From the NCBI GenBank assembly GCA_947292085.1, contig CAMYPN010000016.1, positions 1-18,573 on the forward strand: a DNA stretch of 18,573 nucleotides, written 5' to 3'. Both the position numbers and the translations under genes were made by a program. The DNA is from an uncultured Gardnerella sp. (GTDB taxonomy: Bacteria; Actinomycetota; Actinomycetes; Actinomycetales; Bifidobacteriaceae). Within the stretch, counting starts at the first letter, position 1. Each line of letters opens with the position of its first letter. Below the pieces are notes generated by a model that was not told the DNA's origin, searched no databases, and was given only the letters and a program-made list of their open reading frames with translations. Positions 1 to 6,009 of this stretch are shown here, piece by piece.

Positions 1-674
1 ATGTTGTGGCTCGCGGTAGGCAAGTGATGGCAAATATGGAACGTGTGGCTGGCTTATTCCTTGTAAAAACTGTGTATTCTGCGCTTATTTCTGCAGGAGT
101 GGTATTGCTCGGATTGCACTTCCCGTATTTGCCTCGTCATATTACTTACATTGGTTCTTTAACCATTGGTATTCCAGCATTTTTGCTCGCTTTAGCGCCT
201 AATACTCGTCGCTATATTCCAGGATTCTTGAAGCGTGTAGTGCGTTTTGCTGTTCCTAGCGGATTTGCTGTAGCGCTTTCCGTGCTAGCGGCTGCTGTTA
301 TAGCTCCTCGAGTTTTGGGATTAAATCTTGATGATGTTGCCGCAAATAATTTGATAGCGTCTCGTTTTATTGTTTCAAACGTGCAAGCCTTGGCAACCAC
401 TCGCAGTATTTGTTCCGTAATCGTATTTGTTCTTGGCATACTCGTGCTTGCAAGCGTTGCTAAGCCGTTGCGCTCGTGGCGAGGAATCATGGTTGCGTTA
501 TTTGCTGCAGCTGGAGTTGCTGGAGCTTTTATACCGTTTACTGCAAAGTTTTTCGAAATTCATGTGCCAACTGCGGGAAGTGCACTTACTGTAATGACAA
601 TAGCAGTTATATTATCGGCAGTATTTTGGTTTGTATGCGTGATTTTGGCAAAACTGATAGTGCGTAAGAAGTAG
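1..674 (+). CDS. Cation-translocating P-type ATPase, C-terminal part (5' end outside window)
   Basis: This is the C-terminal membrane part of a P-type ATPase that pumps cations across the cytoplasmic membrane using ATP. The reading frame is open from base 3 with no start, so the gene begins upstream. The first visible residues, VVARGRQVMANMERVAGLFLVKTV, written here only as the landmarks VVARG, NMERV and LFLVKT, match the segment after the hinge domain that leads into membrane helix M5. The motif TIGIPAFLLALAPN follows, typical of CtpE-like and MgtA-like pumps. About six hydrophobic helices (M5 to M10) can be traced to the end, LIVRKK. The phosphorylation site (DKTGT) and nucleotide-binding domain are not in the window. 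The closest recalled relatives are actinobacterial CtpE-like pumps; the transported ion cannot be read here. The stop codon lies in a 14-bp tandem repeat. Confidence 0.85.
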   Translation, partial: VVARGRQVMANMERVAGLFLVKTVYSALISAGVVLLGLHFPYLPRHITYIGSLTIGIPAFLLALAPNTRRYIPGFLKRVVRFAVPSGFAVALSVLAAAVIAPRVLGLNLDDVAANNLIASRFIVSNVQALATTRSICSVIVFVLGILVLASVAKPLRSWRGIMVALFAAAGVAGAFIPFTAKFFEIHVPTAGSALTVMTIAVILSAVFWFVCVILAKLIVRKK

Positions 675-698
675 TGCGTAAGAAATAGTGCGTAAGAA
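658..698 (+). repeat. Three tandem copies of a 14-bp unit at the ATPase stop codon
   Basis: TAGTGCGTAAGAA occurs at 658-670, 672-684 and 686-698, giving a period of 14 bp with one variable base between copies. The ATPase stop codon TAG (672-674) is the first triplet of copy two. An A/G-rich stretch (to about 730) follows. Copy-number change would only alter the last residues of the pump. Confidence 0.85.
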
Positions 699-788
699 AA
701 TAAAGAAAGAATCAAAAGAATCAGAAAACTAATCTATGCGAATTAGTGAGTGTGTCGAAGAGCTAGTAATGATGCTTACAATAGATAC

Positions 789-2309
789 GTGTTCAGTATT
801 TTAGAAATGTTTTCAGTAGGTGTCGGTCCAAGTTCTTCGCATACCGTAGGTCCTATGCGTGCGGCTTACGCATTCGTAACTTCCCTGCAAAAAAGTGGGA
901 GTCTTAAAAATGTTGCGCACGTAAAGGTGACGCTTTATGGATCTTTGTCTTTAACTGGCTTAGGGCATGGTACTGATCGAGCGTCTGTTGCCGGTCTTGA
1001 AGGGAATCTTCCAGATAATGTAGACACTGAGCATATGCTTACAATTCGTGAAGATTGTAAAAAGACTGGTACTTTGAAACTTGCAGGAGAACATACTATT
1101 TCTTTTGATTACGACAATGATGTTGTTTTTGAAAAATGGAAGCGTATGGTTGCACATCCAAATGGAATGCGTTTTGTTGCAACGGATTCTGAAGGCAATA
1201 AGGTAGATGAGCAAGTTTGGTATTCCATTGGCGGCGGGTTTGTGCGTAAAGGTCGTTCTGATGATGCTATGGTTGGTCTACATGATCGAGTTACAGAGCA
1301 AGCTGAAAGCAATAAAGACGAAGGTAGTAGTAACGAAACTAGTCAAAACGAAAGTAGTCAAAACGAAAATAAAGTTGATACTTCAAATCAAACTAAAGAC
1401 TCTACTGTACCTTATCCTTTTACTTCATGCGATGAGCTGATCGACATTTGCAGAAGAGAGCATATGCAAATCAGTGATGTTGTGTGGCAAAACGAGTTAG
1501 CTTTACACGAGGGTGATGCTGACTATGTGCGCAACTATTTACTTCACGTTTGGAATGTTATGAGCAAATGTGTTGAAAATGGCTGCAATTCAAAGCAGCC
1601 AATTCTTCCGGGCGGTCTTGATGTTCCTCGCCGTGCTCCTCATATGTATGAGCGTCTTGCAGCAAATTCAGATATGCTTCGCAATAATCGTAGACGTGCA
1701 GATGCAGCTTTGGAAACTTCTGATTCTGCATGGGTTAATCTTTTTGCGCTCGCAGTAAGTGAAGAGAACGCTGGAGGCGGCCGAATTGTTACGGCTCCTA
1801 CGAATGGTTCTGCTGGTATTATTCCTGCAGTATTGCAGTATTATTGGCGATTCGTTGATTCAGCTAACGAGGACGGTGTTGTTAGGTTCTTACTAGCTGC
1901 TGGAGCTGTTGGTTATTTGTTTAAGCGAAACGCTTCAATTTCTGGAGCTGAAGTTGGTTGTCAGGGTGAGGTTGGTTCTGCATGCTCAATGGCTGCAGCT
2001 GGATTGTGTGAAGTATTAGGTGGTACTCCTGAGCAGGTTGAAAATGCTGCAGAAATTGGAATCGAACATCACTTAGGATTGACTTGCGATCCTGTTGGTG
2101 GATTAGTTCAGATTCCTTGCATTGAACGTAATGCTATGGCTGCAAATACTGCTATTAATGCGGTTCGTATGGCTATGCTTGGGGACGGTTCGCATATGGT
2201 AAGTCTTGATCAGGCTATTAAGACAATGAAAGAAACTGGTCACGACATGATGTCTAAATATCGTGAAACTTCAAAAGGTGGATTGGCTGTTAACGTAGTT
2301 GAATGCTAA
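789..2309 (+). CDS. sdaA: L-serine dehydratase (L-serine ammonia-lyase), iron-sulfur type
   Basis: This enzyme converts L-serine to pyruvate and ammonia with a [4Fe-4S] cluster in the cytosol. I chose GTG at 789 because the family begins just before [21 protein letters not shown]; the frame opens earlier at GTG 750, but those 13 residues do not fit. No good Shine-Dalgarno sequence is visible for either start. With the 789 start it has 506 residues. The N-terminal SDH beta domain covers about 1-165, and the alpha domain about 210-506, with [19 protein letters not shown] and [15 protein letters not shown]. Cys391, Cys433 and Cys444 have the same spacing (42 and 11) as the cluster ligands Cys343, Cys385 and Cys396 of the Legionella enzyme. 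The chain ends in Cys506, like that enzyme's C-terminal cysteine, which reaches the active site. An odd Ser/Asn/Gln/Glu-rich stretch (about 170-208) separates the domains and contains tandem repeats. Confidence 0.93.
   Translation: MFSILEMFSVGVGPSSSHTVGPMRAAYAFVTSLQKSGSLKNVAHVKVTLYGSLSLTGLGHGTDRASVAGLEGNLPDNVDTEHMLTIREDCKKTGTLKLAGEHTISFDYDNDVVFEKWKRMVAHPNGMRFVATDSEGNKVDEQVWYSIGGGFVRKGRSDDAMVGLHDRVTEQAESNKDEGSSNETSQNESSQNENKVDTSNQTKDSTVPYPFTSCDELIDICRREHMQISDVVWQNELALHEGDADYVRNYLLHVWNVMSKCVENGCNSKQPILPGGLDVPRRAPHMYERLAANSDMLRNNRRRADAALETSDSAWVNLFALAVSEENAGGGRIVTAPTNGSAGIIPAVLQYYWRFVDSANEDGVVRFLLAAGAVGYLFKRNASISGAEVGCQGEVGSACSMAAAGLCEVLGGTPEQVENAAEIGIEHHLGLTCDPVGGLVQIPCIERNAMAANTAINAVRMAMLGDGSHMVSLDQAIKTMKETGHDMMSKYRETSKGGLAVNVVEC
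1326..1370 (+). repeat. 15-bp in-frame tandem repeat inside sdaA
   Basis: Three five-codon units encode [10 protein letters not shown] and SQNEN. The last two units share AGTCAAAACGAAA at 1341-1353 and 1356-1368. The repeat lies in the linker between the two serine dehydratase domains, so unit gain or loss would keep the frame. Confidence 0.85.
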
Positions 2310-2366
2310 TTTGAGTATAAGTTCTTACACAATTTTTGTTGATTATGCTAGTCAACATGGTATATA

Positions 2367-2384
2367 TTGTGAGTTTATACACAA
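2367..2384. promoter_or_regulatory. Inverted repeat resembling a Rex redox operator
   Basis: TTGTGAGTTTATACACAA matches 12 of the 14 fixed positions of the Rex consensus TTGTGAA-N4-TTCACAA. It lies between sdaA and the FKBP gene, just upstream of the candidate promoter at 2413-2442. By eye only. No Rex gene is in the window, and the palindrome could serve another regulator. Confidence 0.3.
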
Positions 2385-2412
2385 TCTCACTATAGTAGTG
2401 CGCACGTAACGA

Positions 2413-2442
2413 TTGAGTGCTAATCTAGGACAGGTTGATTAT
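2413..2442 (+). promoter_or_regulatory. Candidate sigma-70-type promoter for the FKBP gene
   Basis: A -35-like TTGAGT (2413-2418) and a -10-like GATTAT (2437-2442) are separated by 18 bp. Each matches four of six consensus bases. The start codon follows 47 bp after the -10 element. Visual match only. Confidence 0.3.
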
Positions 2443-2489
2443 AGAAGTGTGCACTGCTATGTGCTGTTTGGAGTTTTAAAGGAGGTAAA

Positions 2490-2897
2490 ATGGCACAGAA
2501 TATGCCAGAAGTGATTGCAGAATTTGGCACTACGCCAACGGTGACGTTCCCGGAATCTGAGCCGCCAGCTGGTCTCAAAGTTGTTGAGTTGGTGGAAGGC
2601 AATGGTCCATTGGTTCGTGCTGGAGACACTGTTACCGTAAATTATCACGGTGTTGTTTGGGGTGCTGAAAAGCCGTTTGATTCAAGTTTCGCACGTCACA
2701 CGCCTGCCAGCTTCGGTATTGGTGTTGGTCAGGTTATTAAAGGATGGGATCGTACGGTTCCTGGTCATAATGTTGGCTCGCGATTGTTGATTTCTATCCC
2801 ACCTGAGTACGGTTATGGTTCTCGCGGTGTTCCTCAAGCTGGTATTGGCGGCGGAGACACTTTGGTATTTGTAGTTGATATTATTTCAACGCGTTGA
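2490..2897 (+). CDS. FKBP-type peptidyl-prolyl cis-trans isomerase
   Basis: This 135-residue protein is a single-domain FKBP that speeds cis/trans isomerisation of peptide bonds before proline and acts as a folding helper. ATG 2490 is preceded by a near-perfect ribosome binding site AAAGGAGGT (2478-2486). The first 30 residues are a proline-rich lead-in without a signal peptide, so a cytosolic location is likely. The FKBP fold runs from about 45 to 133. Visible ligand-pocket residues include Tyr52 (VNYHG), Phe63-Asp64 (PFDSS), Val82-Ile83 with Trp86 (GQVIKGWD), and Tyr107 in PPEYGYG. The final strand is DTLVFVVDI. It lies upstream of greA with a 123-bp gap and may share transcription with it. 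Activity is inferred from the family; the specific client is unknown. Confidence 0.93.
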   Translation: MAQNMPEVIAEFGTTPTVTFPESEPPAGLKVVELVEGNGPLVRAGDTVTVNYHGVVWGAEKPFDSSFARHTPASFGIGVGQVIKGWDRTVPGHNVGSRLLISIPPEYGYGSRGVPQAGIGGGDTLVFVVDIISTR

Positions 2898-3020
2898 ATA
2901 CGTGAGTCAGCGAGTGCAGGCTAATGCGGTGAATCTGCTTAGTGTGTTATTCAGTGACTCGTGTAATGGTTTGTTTAATAGTTTTTGATTTATAAGAGAT
3001 TGTTGGATAAGGAGGTAGCA

Positions 3021-3500
3021 ATGGCTGAAGAAAAAACTATTTTGCTTACGCAGGAAGCGTATGACAAGCTGAAGGAAGAGTTAGAGCATCGTGAAGGTGA
3101 ATATCGAGAAGAGATTACCGAGCGTATCGCTGCTGCTCGAGCTGAAGGTGATTTGTCTGAAAATGGCGGTTATCAGGCTGCTCGTGAAGAGCAAGGAAAG
3201 AATGAGGGACGCATTAATGAGCTTATTGTGAAGTTGCGTAATGCGAAAATCCTTGAAGCGCCTAAAGATGGCACTGTTGGTAACGGTTCTTTAGTTACAG
3301 TTGAGCTTGCTGGACGTGAAATGACTTACGTTCTAGGATCTCGTGATATTGCTGTGGCTACAGATTATGACGTTATTAGTCCAGAATCTCCAATTGGTGC
3401 AGCGATTATTGGTGCTCATACTGGAGACACTGTAAGCTATGCAGCTCCTAATGGTCGTGAGATTTCTGTGACTATTAAGGATTCTCATCCACTTGCTTAA
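3021..3500 (+). CDS. greA: Transcription elongation factor GreA
   Basis: GreA enters the secondary channel of RNA polymerase and stimulates cleavage of backtracked RNA, which rescues arrested elongation complexes. ATG 3021 is chosen because it follows a strong ribosome binding site, AAGGAGG (3009-3015), and gives the usual family length (159 residues). The frame is open upstream to 2985, but that extension is not family-like. The N-terminal coiled-coil (about 10-75) carries the acidic tip GDLSENGGY, with Asp44 and Glu47 at the positions of the catalytic Asp41 and Glu44 of the E. coli protein. The C-terminal FKBP-like domain (about 80-159) contains PIGAAIIGAHTGDTV. A strong terminator lies downstream, so greA ends the plus-strand block that starts with the ATPase or FKBP gene. 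Confidence 0.96.
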   Translation: MAEEKTILLTQEAYDKLKEELEHREGEYREEITERIAAARAEGDLSENGGYQAAREEQGKNEGRINELIVKLRNAKILEAPKDGTVGNGSLVTVELAGREMTYVLGSRDIAVATDYDVISPESPIGAAIIGAHTGDTVSYAAPNGREISVTIKDSHPLA

Positions 3501-3533
3501 GTTAATAATTTTGCTTTAGCTTTAGTATTTTGC

Positions 3534-3588
3534 AGATTGTTCCTCGAATGTTTCAATTTGATATATTCGAGGAACAATTTTATATTTT
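3534..3588 (+). terminator. Rho-independent terminator after greA
   Basis: ATTGTTCCTCGAAT (3536-3549) pairs perfectly with ATTCGAGGAACAAT (3565-3578), a 14-bp stem that extends slightly through G-U pairs. The T-rich run TTTTATATTTT follows on the plus strand. The opposite side is less T-rich, so it mainly serves greA. Confidence 0.88.
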
Positions 3589-3615
3589 GATTAAGTTGAT
3601 TAAGTTGATTAAGTT
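3589..3615 (+). repeat. Three tandem copies of GATTAAGTT
   Basis: Perfect 9-bp units lie at 3589-3597, 3598-3606 and 3607-3615, directly after the greA terminator. The rest of the gap to lexA (to 3730) is AT-rich, and I see no gene in it. Confidence 0.85.
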
Positions 3616-3730
3616 TTAATTTCAGCGTTTTAGTTTTTATTATTTTTTTATTTTTATGTTCAGAAGTAAAGCCAGTAATTAACTTTTATTAGATCATTTT
3701 AAGTTTAAGTAGACGCTAAAAATAGCTTTA

Positions 3731-4450
3731 TTATATTTTGCGCAATACTGTAACTACTTTTCCCATAATAGTTGCGTGAGAGCCATCAATTGGAGAGTAA
3801 GCAGGATTATGTGGAATAAGCCATACGTGACCGTGATCGTTGCGGAAAGTTTTTACTGTAGCCTCGTTATCTAGCAAAGCCGCAACAATGTCTCCATTTA
3901 CTGCTTCGTGTTGCTCTCTAACTACCACATAATCACCATCGCAAATAGCAGCGTCAATCATGGAATCGCCGTGTACTTCTAGCATAAAAAGATTTCCAGT
4001 GCCTGTAAGTCTTTCTGGAAGACGCATTACATCTTCAATATGTTGTTCGGCTGTAATAGGTGCTCCGGCTGCAATACGGCCAACCAGTGGAACGTCATGA
4101 GAGTTTATAACAGCTTCGCTGTCGTACATACTTATATCTACTGATCTAGCATCGCTTTTTATAAATTGTGGATTTTCCTCTTTGTTTGAGGAATTATTCA
4201 TAACTTCAATAGCTCTACCTTTATTCGCGCTAATGCGTATGTAGCCTTTAGTTTCTAGTGTTCTAAGTTGATGTTTAACTGAAGATGGACTTCTAAGGCC
4301 GACAGCTTCTCCTATTTCGCGGAATGATGGTGGGAATCCGTGTTTGTTTATGCTGTTTTGAATGGCAGCCATGATGTTGCGCTGACGTTCTGTAAGTGAA
4401 ATGTCACTATCTATTGTTGAATCGTTTGATTCTTTGTGCTCGTCATTCAT
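3731..4450 (-). CDS. lexA: SOS response repressor LexA
   Basis: LexA represses DNA-damage genes and cleaves itself when RecA forms filaments on single-stranded DNA. I chose the ATG at 4450 because AAAGGAG lies just upstream and the protein then starts near the wHTH domain; the open frame reaches 4573 but would run through the operator. It has 239 residues. The winged helix-turn-helix domain covers about 17-82 (LTERQRNIMAAIQ, SPSSVKHQLRTLETKGYI). A linker with asparagine and acidic residues follows (83-118). The peptidase S24 domain has the cleavage site Ala128-Gly129 (GRIAAGAPI), catalytic Ser163 (HGDSMI) and Lys200 (ATVKTF), so it should be autoproteolytic. An SOS box overlaps its promoter, which implies autorepression. 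It is divergent from the LysM gene, as in other Actinobacteria. Confidence 0.96.
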   Translation of the reverse strand: MNDEHKESNDSTIDSDISLTERQRNIMAAIQNSINKHGFPPSFREIGEAVGLRSPSSVKHQLRTLETKGYIRISANKGRAIEVMNNSSNKEENPQFIKSDARSVDISMYDSEAVINSHDVPLVGRIAAGAPITAEQHIEDVMRLPERLTGTGNLFMLEVHGDSMIDAAICDGDYVVVREQHEAVNGDIVAALLDNEATVKTFRNDHGHVWLIPHNPAYSPIDGSHATIMGKVVTVLRKI

Positions 4451-4472
4451 GGCTGCTCCTTTCGCTTTATAT

Positions 4473-4501
4473 ATAGTATCGCATATAGAAGAAAAAATCA
4501 A
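4473..4501 (-). promoter_or_regulatory. Candidate lexA promoter
   Basis: On the minus strand, TTGATT (4496-4501) and TACTAT (4473-4478) are separated by 17 bp. Each matches four of six consensus bases. The -35 element overlaps the SOS box at 4498-4513, so LexA binding would block polymerase. Confidence 0.5.
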
Positions 4502-4513
4502 ACATCTGTTCGA
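4498..4513. promoter_or_regulatory. SOS box (LexA operator) of lexA
   Basis: TCAAACATCTGTTCGA differs at one position from the actinobacterial SOS palindrome TCGAAC-N4-GTTCGA. It lies 48 bp from the lexA start codon and overlaps the -35 element. Confidence 0.75.
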
Positions 4514-4520
4514 CACGCCG

Positions 4521-4549
4521 TTGCAACTTTCGAACGAATGTGTCATTAT
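4521..4549 (+). promoter_or_regulatory. Candidate promoter of the LysM gene, with a degenerate SOS half-site in its spacer
   Basis: TTGCAA (4521-4526) and CATTAT (4544-4549) are 17 bp apart, each with four of six consensus bases. The spacer holds a perfect SOS half-site TCGAAC (4530-4535), followed after four bases by GTGT instead of GTTC. A downstream SOS box lies at 4566-4581. Confidence 0.4.
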
Positions 4550-4565
4550 TGATACACCTGTTCGA

Positions 4566-4581
4566 TAGAACAAATGTTCAA
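4566..4581. promoter_or_regulatory. SOS box (LexA operator) before the LysM gene
   Basis: TAGAACAAATGTTCAA keeps the GAAC-N4-GTTC core perfectly and differs from TCGAAC-N4-GTTCGA at two outer positions. It lies 33 bp before the ATG at 4615 and just downstream of the candidate promoter, so LexA should repress this gene. Confidence 0.72.
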
Positions 4582-4614
4582 TTACTTCTATTTGGATATG
4601 AGGGAGGAAAGATT

Positions 4615-4941
4615 ATGTACACAGTAACTGCAAGTAAGAGTAACAGTAGAAAGATGAATAAATACCGCAAAAGTATAATGGTTCATAGAGCAATTGTATT
4701 ATTTGCACTTGTTGCGCTTGCTTTTATTTTCATACCTAAAAACGCAATTTCAGTAGTTCCAGAAAAATTAGTAACTTATACTGTTCGTCCAGGAGACACT
4801 TTGTGGCATTATGCTGCAATAATAACTCCTAGTGGAGGGAATGTAAGTGATTCAGTTGATCGTCTAATGCAAATAAACCATCTTGATTCAAGTGATATTT
4901 CAGTTGGGCAAACAATAAATGTTCCTGTTGTAAATATGTAG
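4615..4941 (+). CDS. Membrane-anchored LysM protein, probable SOS-induced cell-division inhibitor (YneA/ChiZ/DivS-like)
   Basis: ATG 4615 is supported by GGGAGGA (4602-4608). The frame opens earlier at 4540, but that start would place the SOS box inside the gene. The 108-residue product has a short basic N-terminus, one membrane segment (about 26-40, AIVLFALVALAFIFI) and an external LysM domain (about 53-104, with YTVRPGDTLWHYA, LMQINHL and VGQTINVP). LysM domains bind peptidoglycan glycans. Divergent position next to lexA, an SOS box, small size and TM-plus-LysM design match YneA of Bacillus and ChiZ (Rv2719c) of Mycobacterium, which delay division after DNA damage; Corynebacterium DivS is a positional analogue. 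Function is inferred from context and architecture, not from close sequence identity. No catalytic hydrolase domain is visible. Confidence 0.85.
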   Translation: MYTVTASKSNSRKMNKYRKSIMVHRAIVLFALVALAFIFIPKNAISVVPEKLVTYTVRPGDTLWHYAAIITPSGGNVSDSVDRLMQINHLDSSDISVGQTINVPVVNM

Positions 4942-4977
4942 ATGTCATTTATTGTTTTATAACTATTTCTAATAGGG

Positions 4978-5031
4978 GATTGTTAATTAGAAAGATTGTT
5001 AACCAGAAATATTGTTAACTAAAGAATTGTC
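4978..5031 (+). repeat. Degenerate 16-bp tandem repeat before the cysteine-rich gene
   Basis: GATTGTTAATTAGAAA (4978-4993) is followed by GATTGTTAACCAGAAA (4994-5009), then a shorter copy with ATTGTTAACTAAAG (5011-5024) and a fourth trace with AATTGTC. It fills most of the gap between the LysM gene and the ATG at 5060. Confidence 0.7.
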
Positions 5032-5059
5032 AAAATAATAAAACTAATGGGGGTATATT

Positions 5060-5335
5060 ATGAGTGCAGAAGAAAGAGATAATAGAATAAGGCTGATTTC
5101 AGGCATACCATGTGTTGTTAATAATGATTTTGCAACATGTTTTGTGTTCTTCGATAGGGATATGGTTCTAGATTCTTATTCTAAAAATGATTACCACTCA
5201 GATGAGTCGGGTTGTTGCCCTAATTGTTGTAAAAATAATTATTGCAATTTAATAAATCACTGTATTCTTTACGATGATTTAGATAGTAATTATATTGAGG
5301 ATGATGGTGTTGTCGTGATCAAATTGGACGAATAG
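5060..5335 (+). CDS. Unrecognised small cysteine-rich acidic protein
   Basis: I do not recognise this 91-residue protein. ATG 5060 has a weak G-rich ribosome binding site (TGGGGGT, 5048-5054) at fair spacing. It contains eight cysteines: Cys18, Cys27, Cys52, Cys53, Cys56, Cys57, Cys62 and Cys68. GCCPNCC (51-57) carries a CPxC-type pair, and His46 and His67 are nearby, so a zinc knuckle or iron-sulfur site is conceivable. The C-terminal 20 residues are acidic and end in a predicted beta strand (VVVIKLDE). There is no signal peptide or membrane segment, so it is probably cytosolic. It sits between the LysM gene and nrdR, where Mycobacterium has no gene, and could be co-transcribed with the SOS-controlled LysM gene across 118 bp. 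It may be a lineage-specific gene; metal binding is speculation. Confidence 0.6.
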   Translation: MSAEERDNRIRLISGIPCVVNNDFATCFVFFDRDMVLDSYSKNDYHSDESGCCPNCCKNNYCNLINHCILYDDLDSNYIEDDGVVVIKLDE

Positions 5336-5478
5336 AATTGTAGAAATTACGTGATCTTTTTGTGGTATCAATAAATTTTTACTAAAAAAGCGCTGATATG
5401 TGCATAAAATATTGGTATAACTGTTAAATTTTGTTGTTACATGTACCAAGTTCGCATGATTTCTAGTATGCTGATTAT

Positions 5479-5949
5479 ATGCATTGTCCGTTTTGTAAAA
5501 ATTCCGATACTAAAGTTATCGATACGAGAATTAGTGAAGATGGTTATTCGATTCGTCGTAGGCGTGAATGTCAGATGTGCGGCAATCGCTTTACTACAGT
5601 AGAAACTACACAGCTGCTAGTTATGAAACGTTCTGGTTCAATAGAACCTTTCGATCGTGCAAAAGTAGTTGCTGGTGTTGGCAAAGCATGCCAAGGACGT
5701 CCTATAGATTCTGAAGCGTTAAAAACTCTTGGAATGCGAGTTGAAGCAGATTTGCGAGCGAGAGGTTTAGCACAAGTAACTTCGGAAGAAGTTGGTAAAG
5801 CTATACTCAAGCCTCTGCGAGAACTTGACGAGGTTGCCTATCTTCGTTTTGCTAGCGTGTATCAAAACTTCACTGGATTGCAAGATTTTGTGCGTGCAAT
5901 TGATGATTTGAAAAACGATAAGGCAGAAGCAGAAAAAGAAAATAACTAA
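5479..5949 (+). CDS. nrdR: Transcriptional repressor NrdR
   Basis: NrdR senses ATP/dATP and represses ribonucleotide reductase genes by binding NrdR boxes. The 156-residue protein starts with the zinc ribbon: Cys3 and Cys6 (MHCPFC) and Cys31 and Cys34 (CQMC), with the basic strand IRRRRE between. The ATP-cone follows at about 48-138 ([20 protein letters not shown], written here as its core [13 protein letters not shown]). The C-terminal tail is charged. Length and order match the family exactly. No Shine-Dalgarno sequence is visible, and a -10-like TATGCT (5467-5472) lies only six bases before the ATG, so a leaderless transcript is possible. The neighbours lexA and the LysM gene are the same as in Mycobacterium (Rv2720, Rv2719c, Rv2718c). 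No ribonucleotide reductase gene is in the window. Confidence 0.96.
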   Translation: MHCPFCKNSDTKVIDTRISEDGYSIRRRRECQMCGNRFTTVETTQLLVMKRSGSIEPFDRAKVVAGVGKACQGRPIDSEALKTLGMRVEADLRARGLAQVTSEEVGKAILKPLRELDEVAYLRFASVYQNFTGLQDFVRAIDDLKNDKAEAEKENN

Positions 5950-5992
5950 TCCTACTTTTGCACATTAAAGGTGGGAAAGAGCAAAAGTAGGA
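5950..5992. terminator. Shared hairpin between convergent nrdR and the helD-like gene
   Basis: TCCTACTTTTGC (5950-5961) pairs perfectly with GCAAAAGTAGGA (5981-5992), a 12-bp stem with a 19-base loop. It starts right after the nrdR stop codon. Neither side has a long T run, but the minus-strand side reads into TTAGTTATTTTCTTTTTC, so it is more convincing for the helD-like gene. It may act in both directions. Confidence 0.65.
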
Positions 5993-6009
5993 CATAGTCA
6001 AATTGTTTG

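Noticed and set aside
750..788. Upstream GTG start for serine dehydratase (13 extra residues)
   Set aside because: The extra residues do not resemble the family; the conserved start [18 protein letters not shown] begins at 789. The upstream start also lacks a ribosome binding site.
2904..2958. GAGTCA / TGACTC inverted repeat between the FKBP gene and greA
   Set aside because: The stem is only six bp over a long loop and no T run follows, so I do not call a terminator.
3589..3615. Three-copy 9-bp repeat considered as a CRISPR or iteron array
   Set aside because: Units are directly abutting with no spacers and no replication or cas gene is nearby; it is a simple tandem duplication.
4451..4573. 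Extended N-terminus of LexA
   Set aside because: It would place the SOS box and promoter inside the gene, and a good ribosome binding site precedes the ATG at 4450.
4540..4614. Extended N-terminus of the LysM protein
   Set aside because: It overlaps the SOS box, and GGGAGGA sits before the ATG at 4615.
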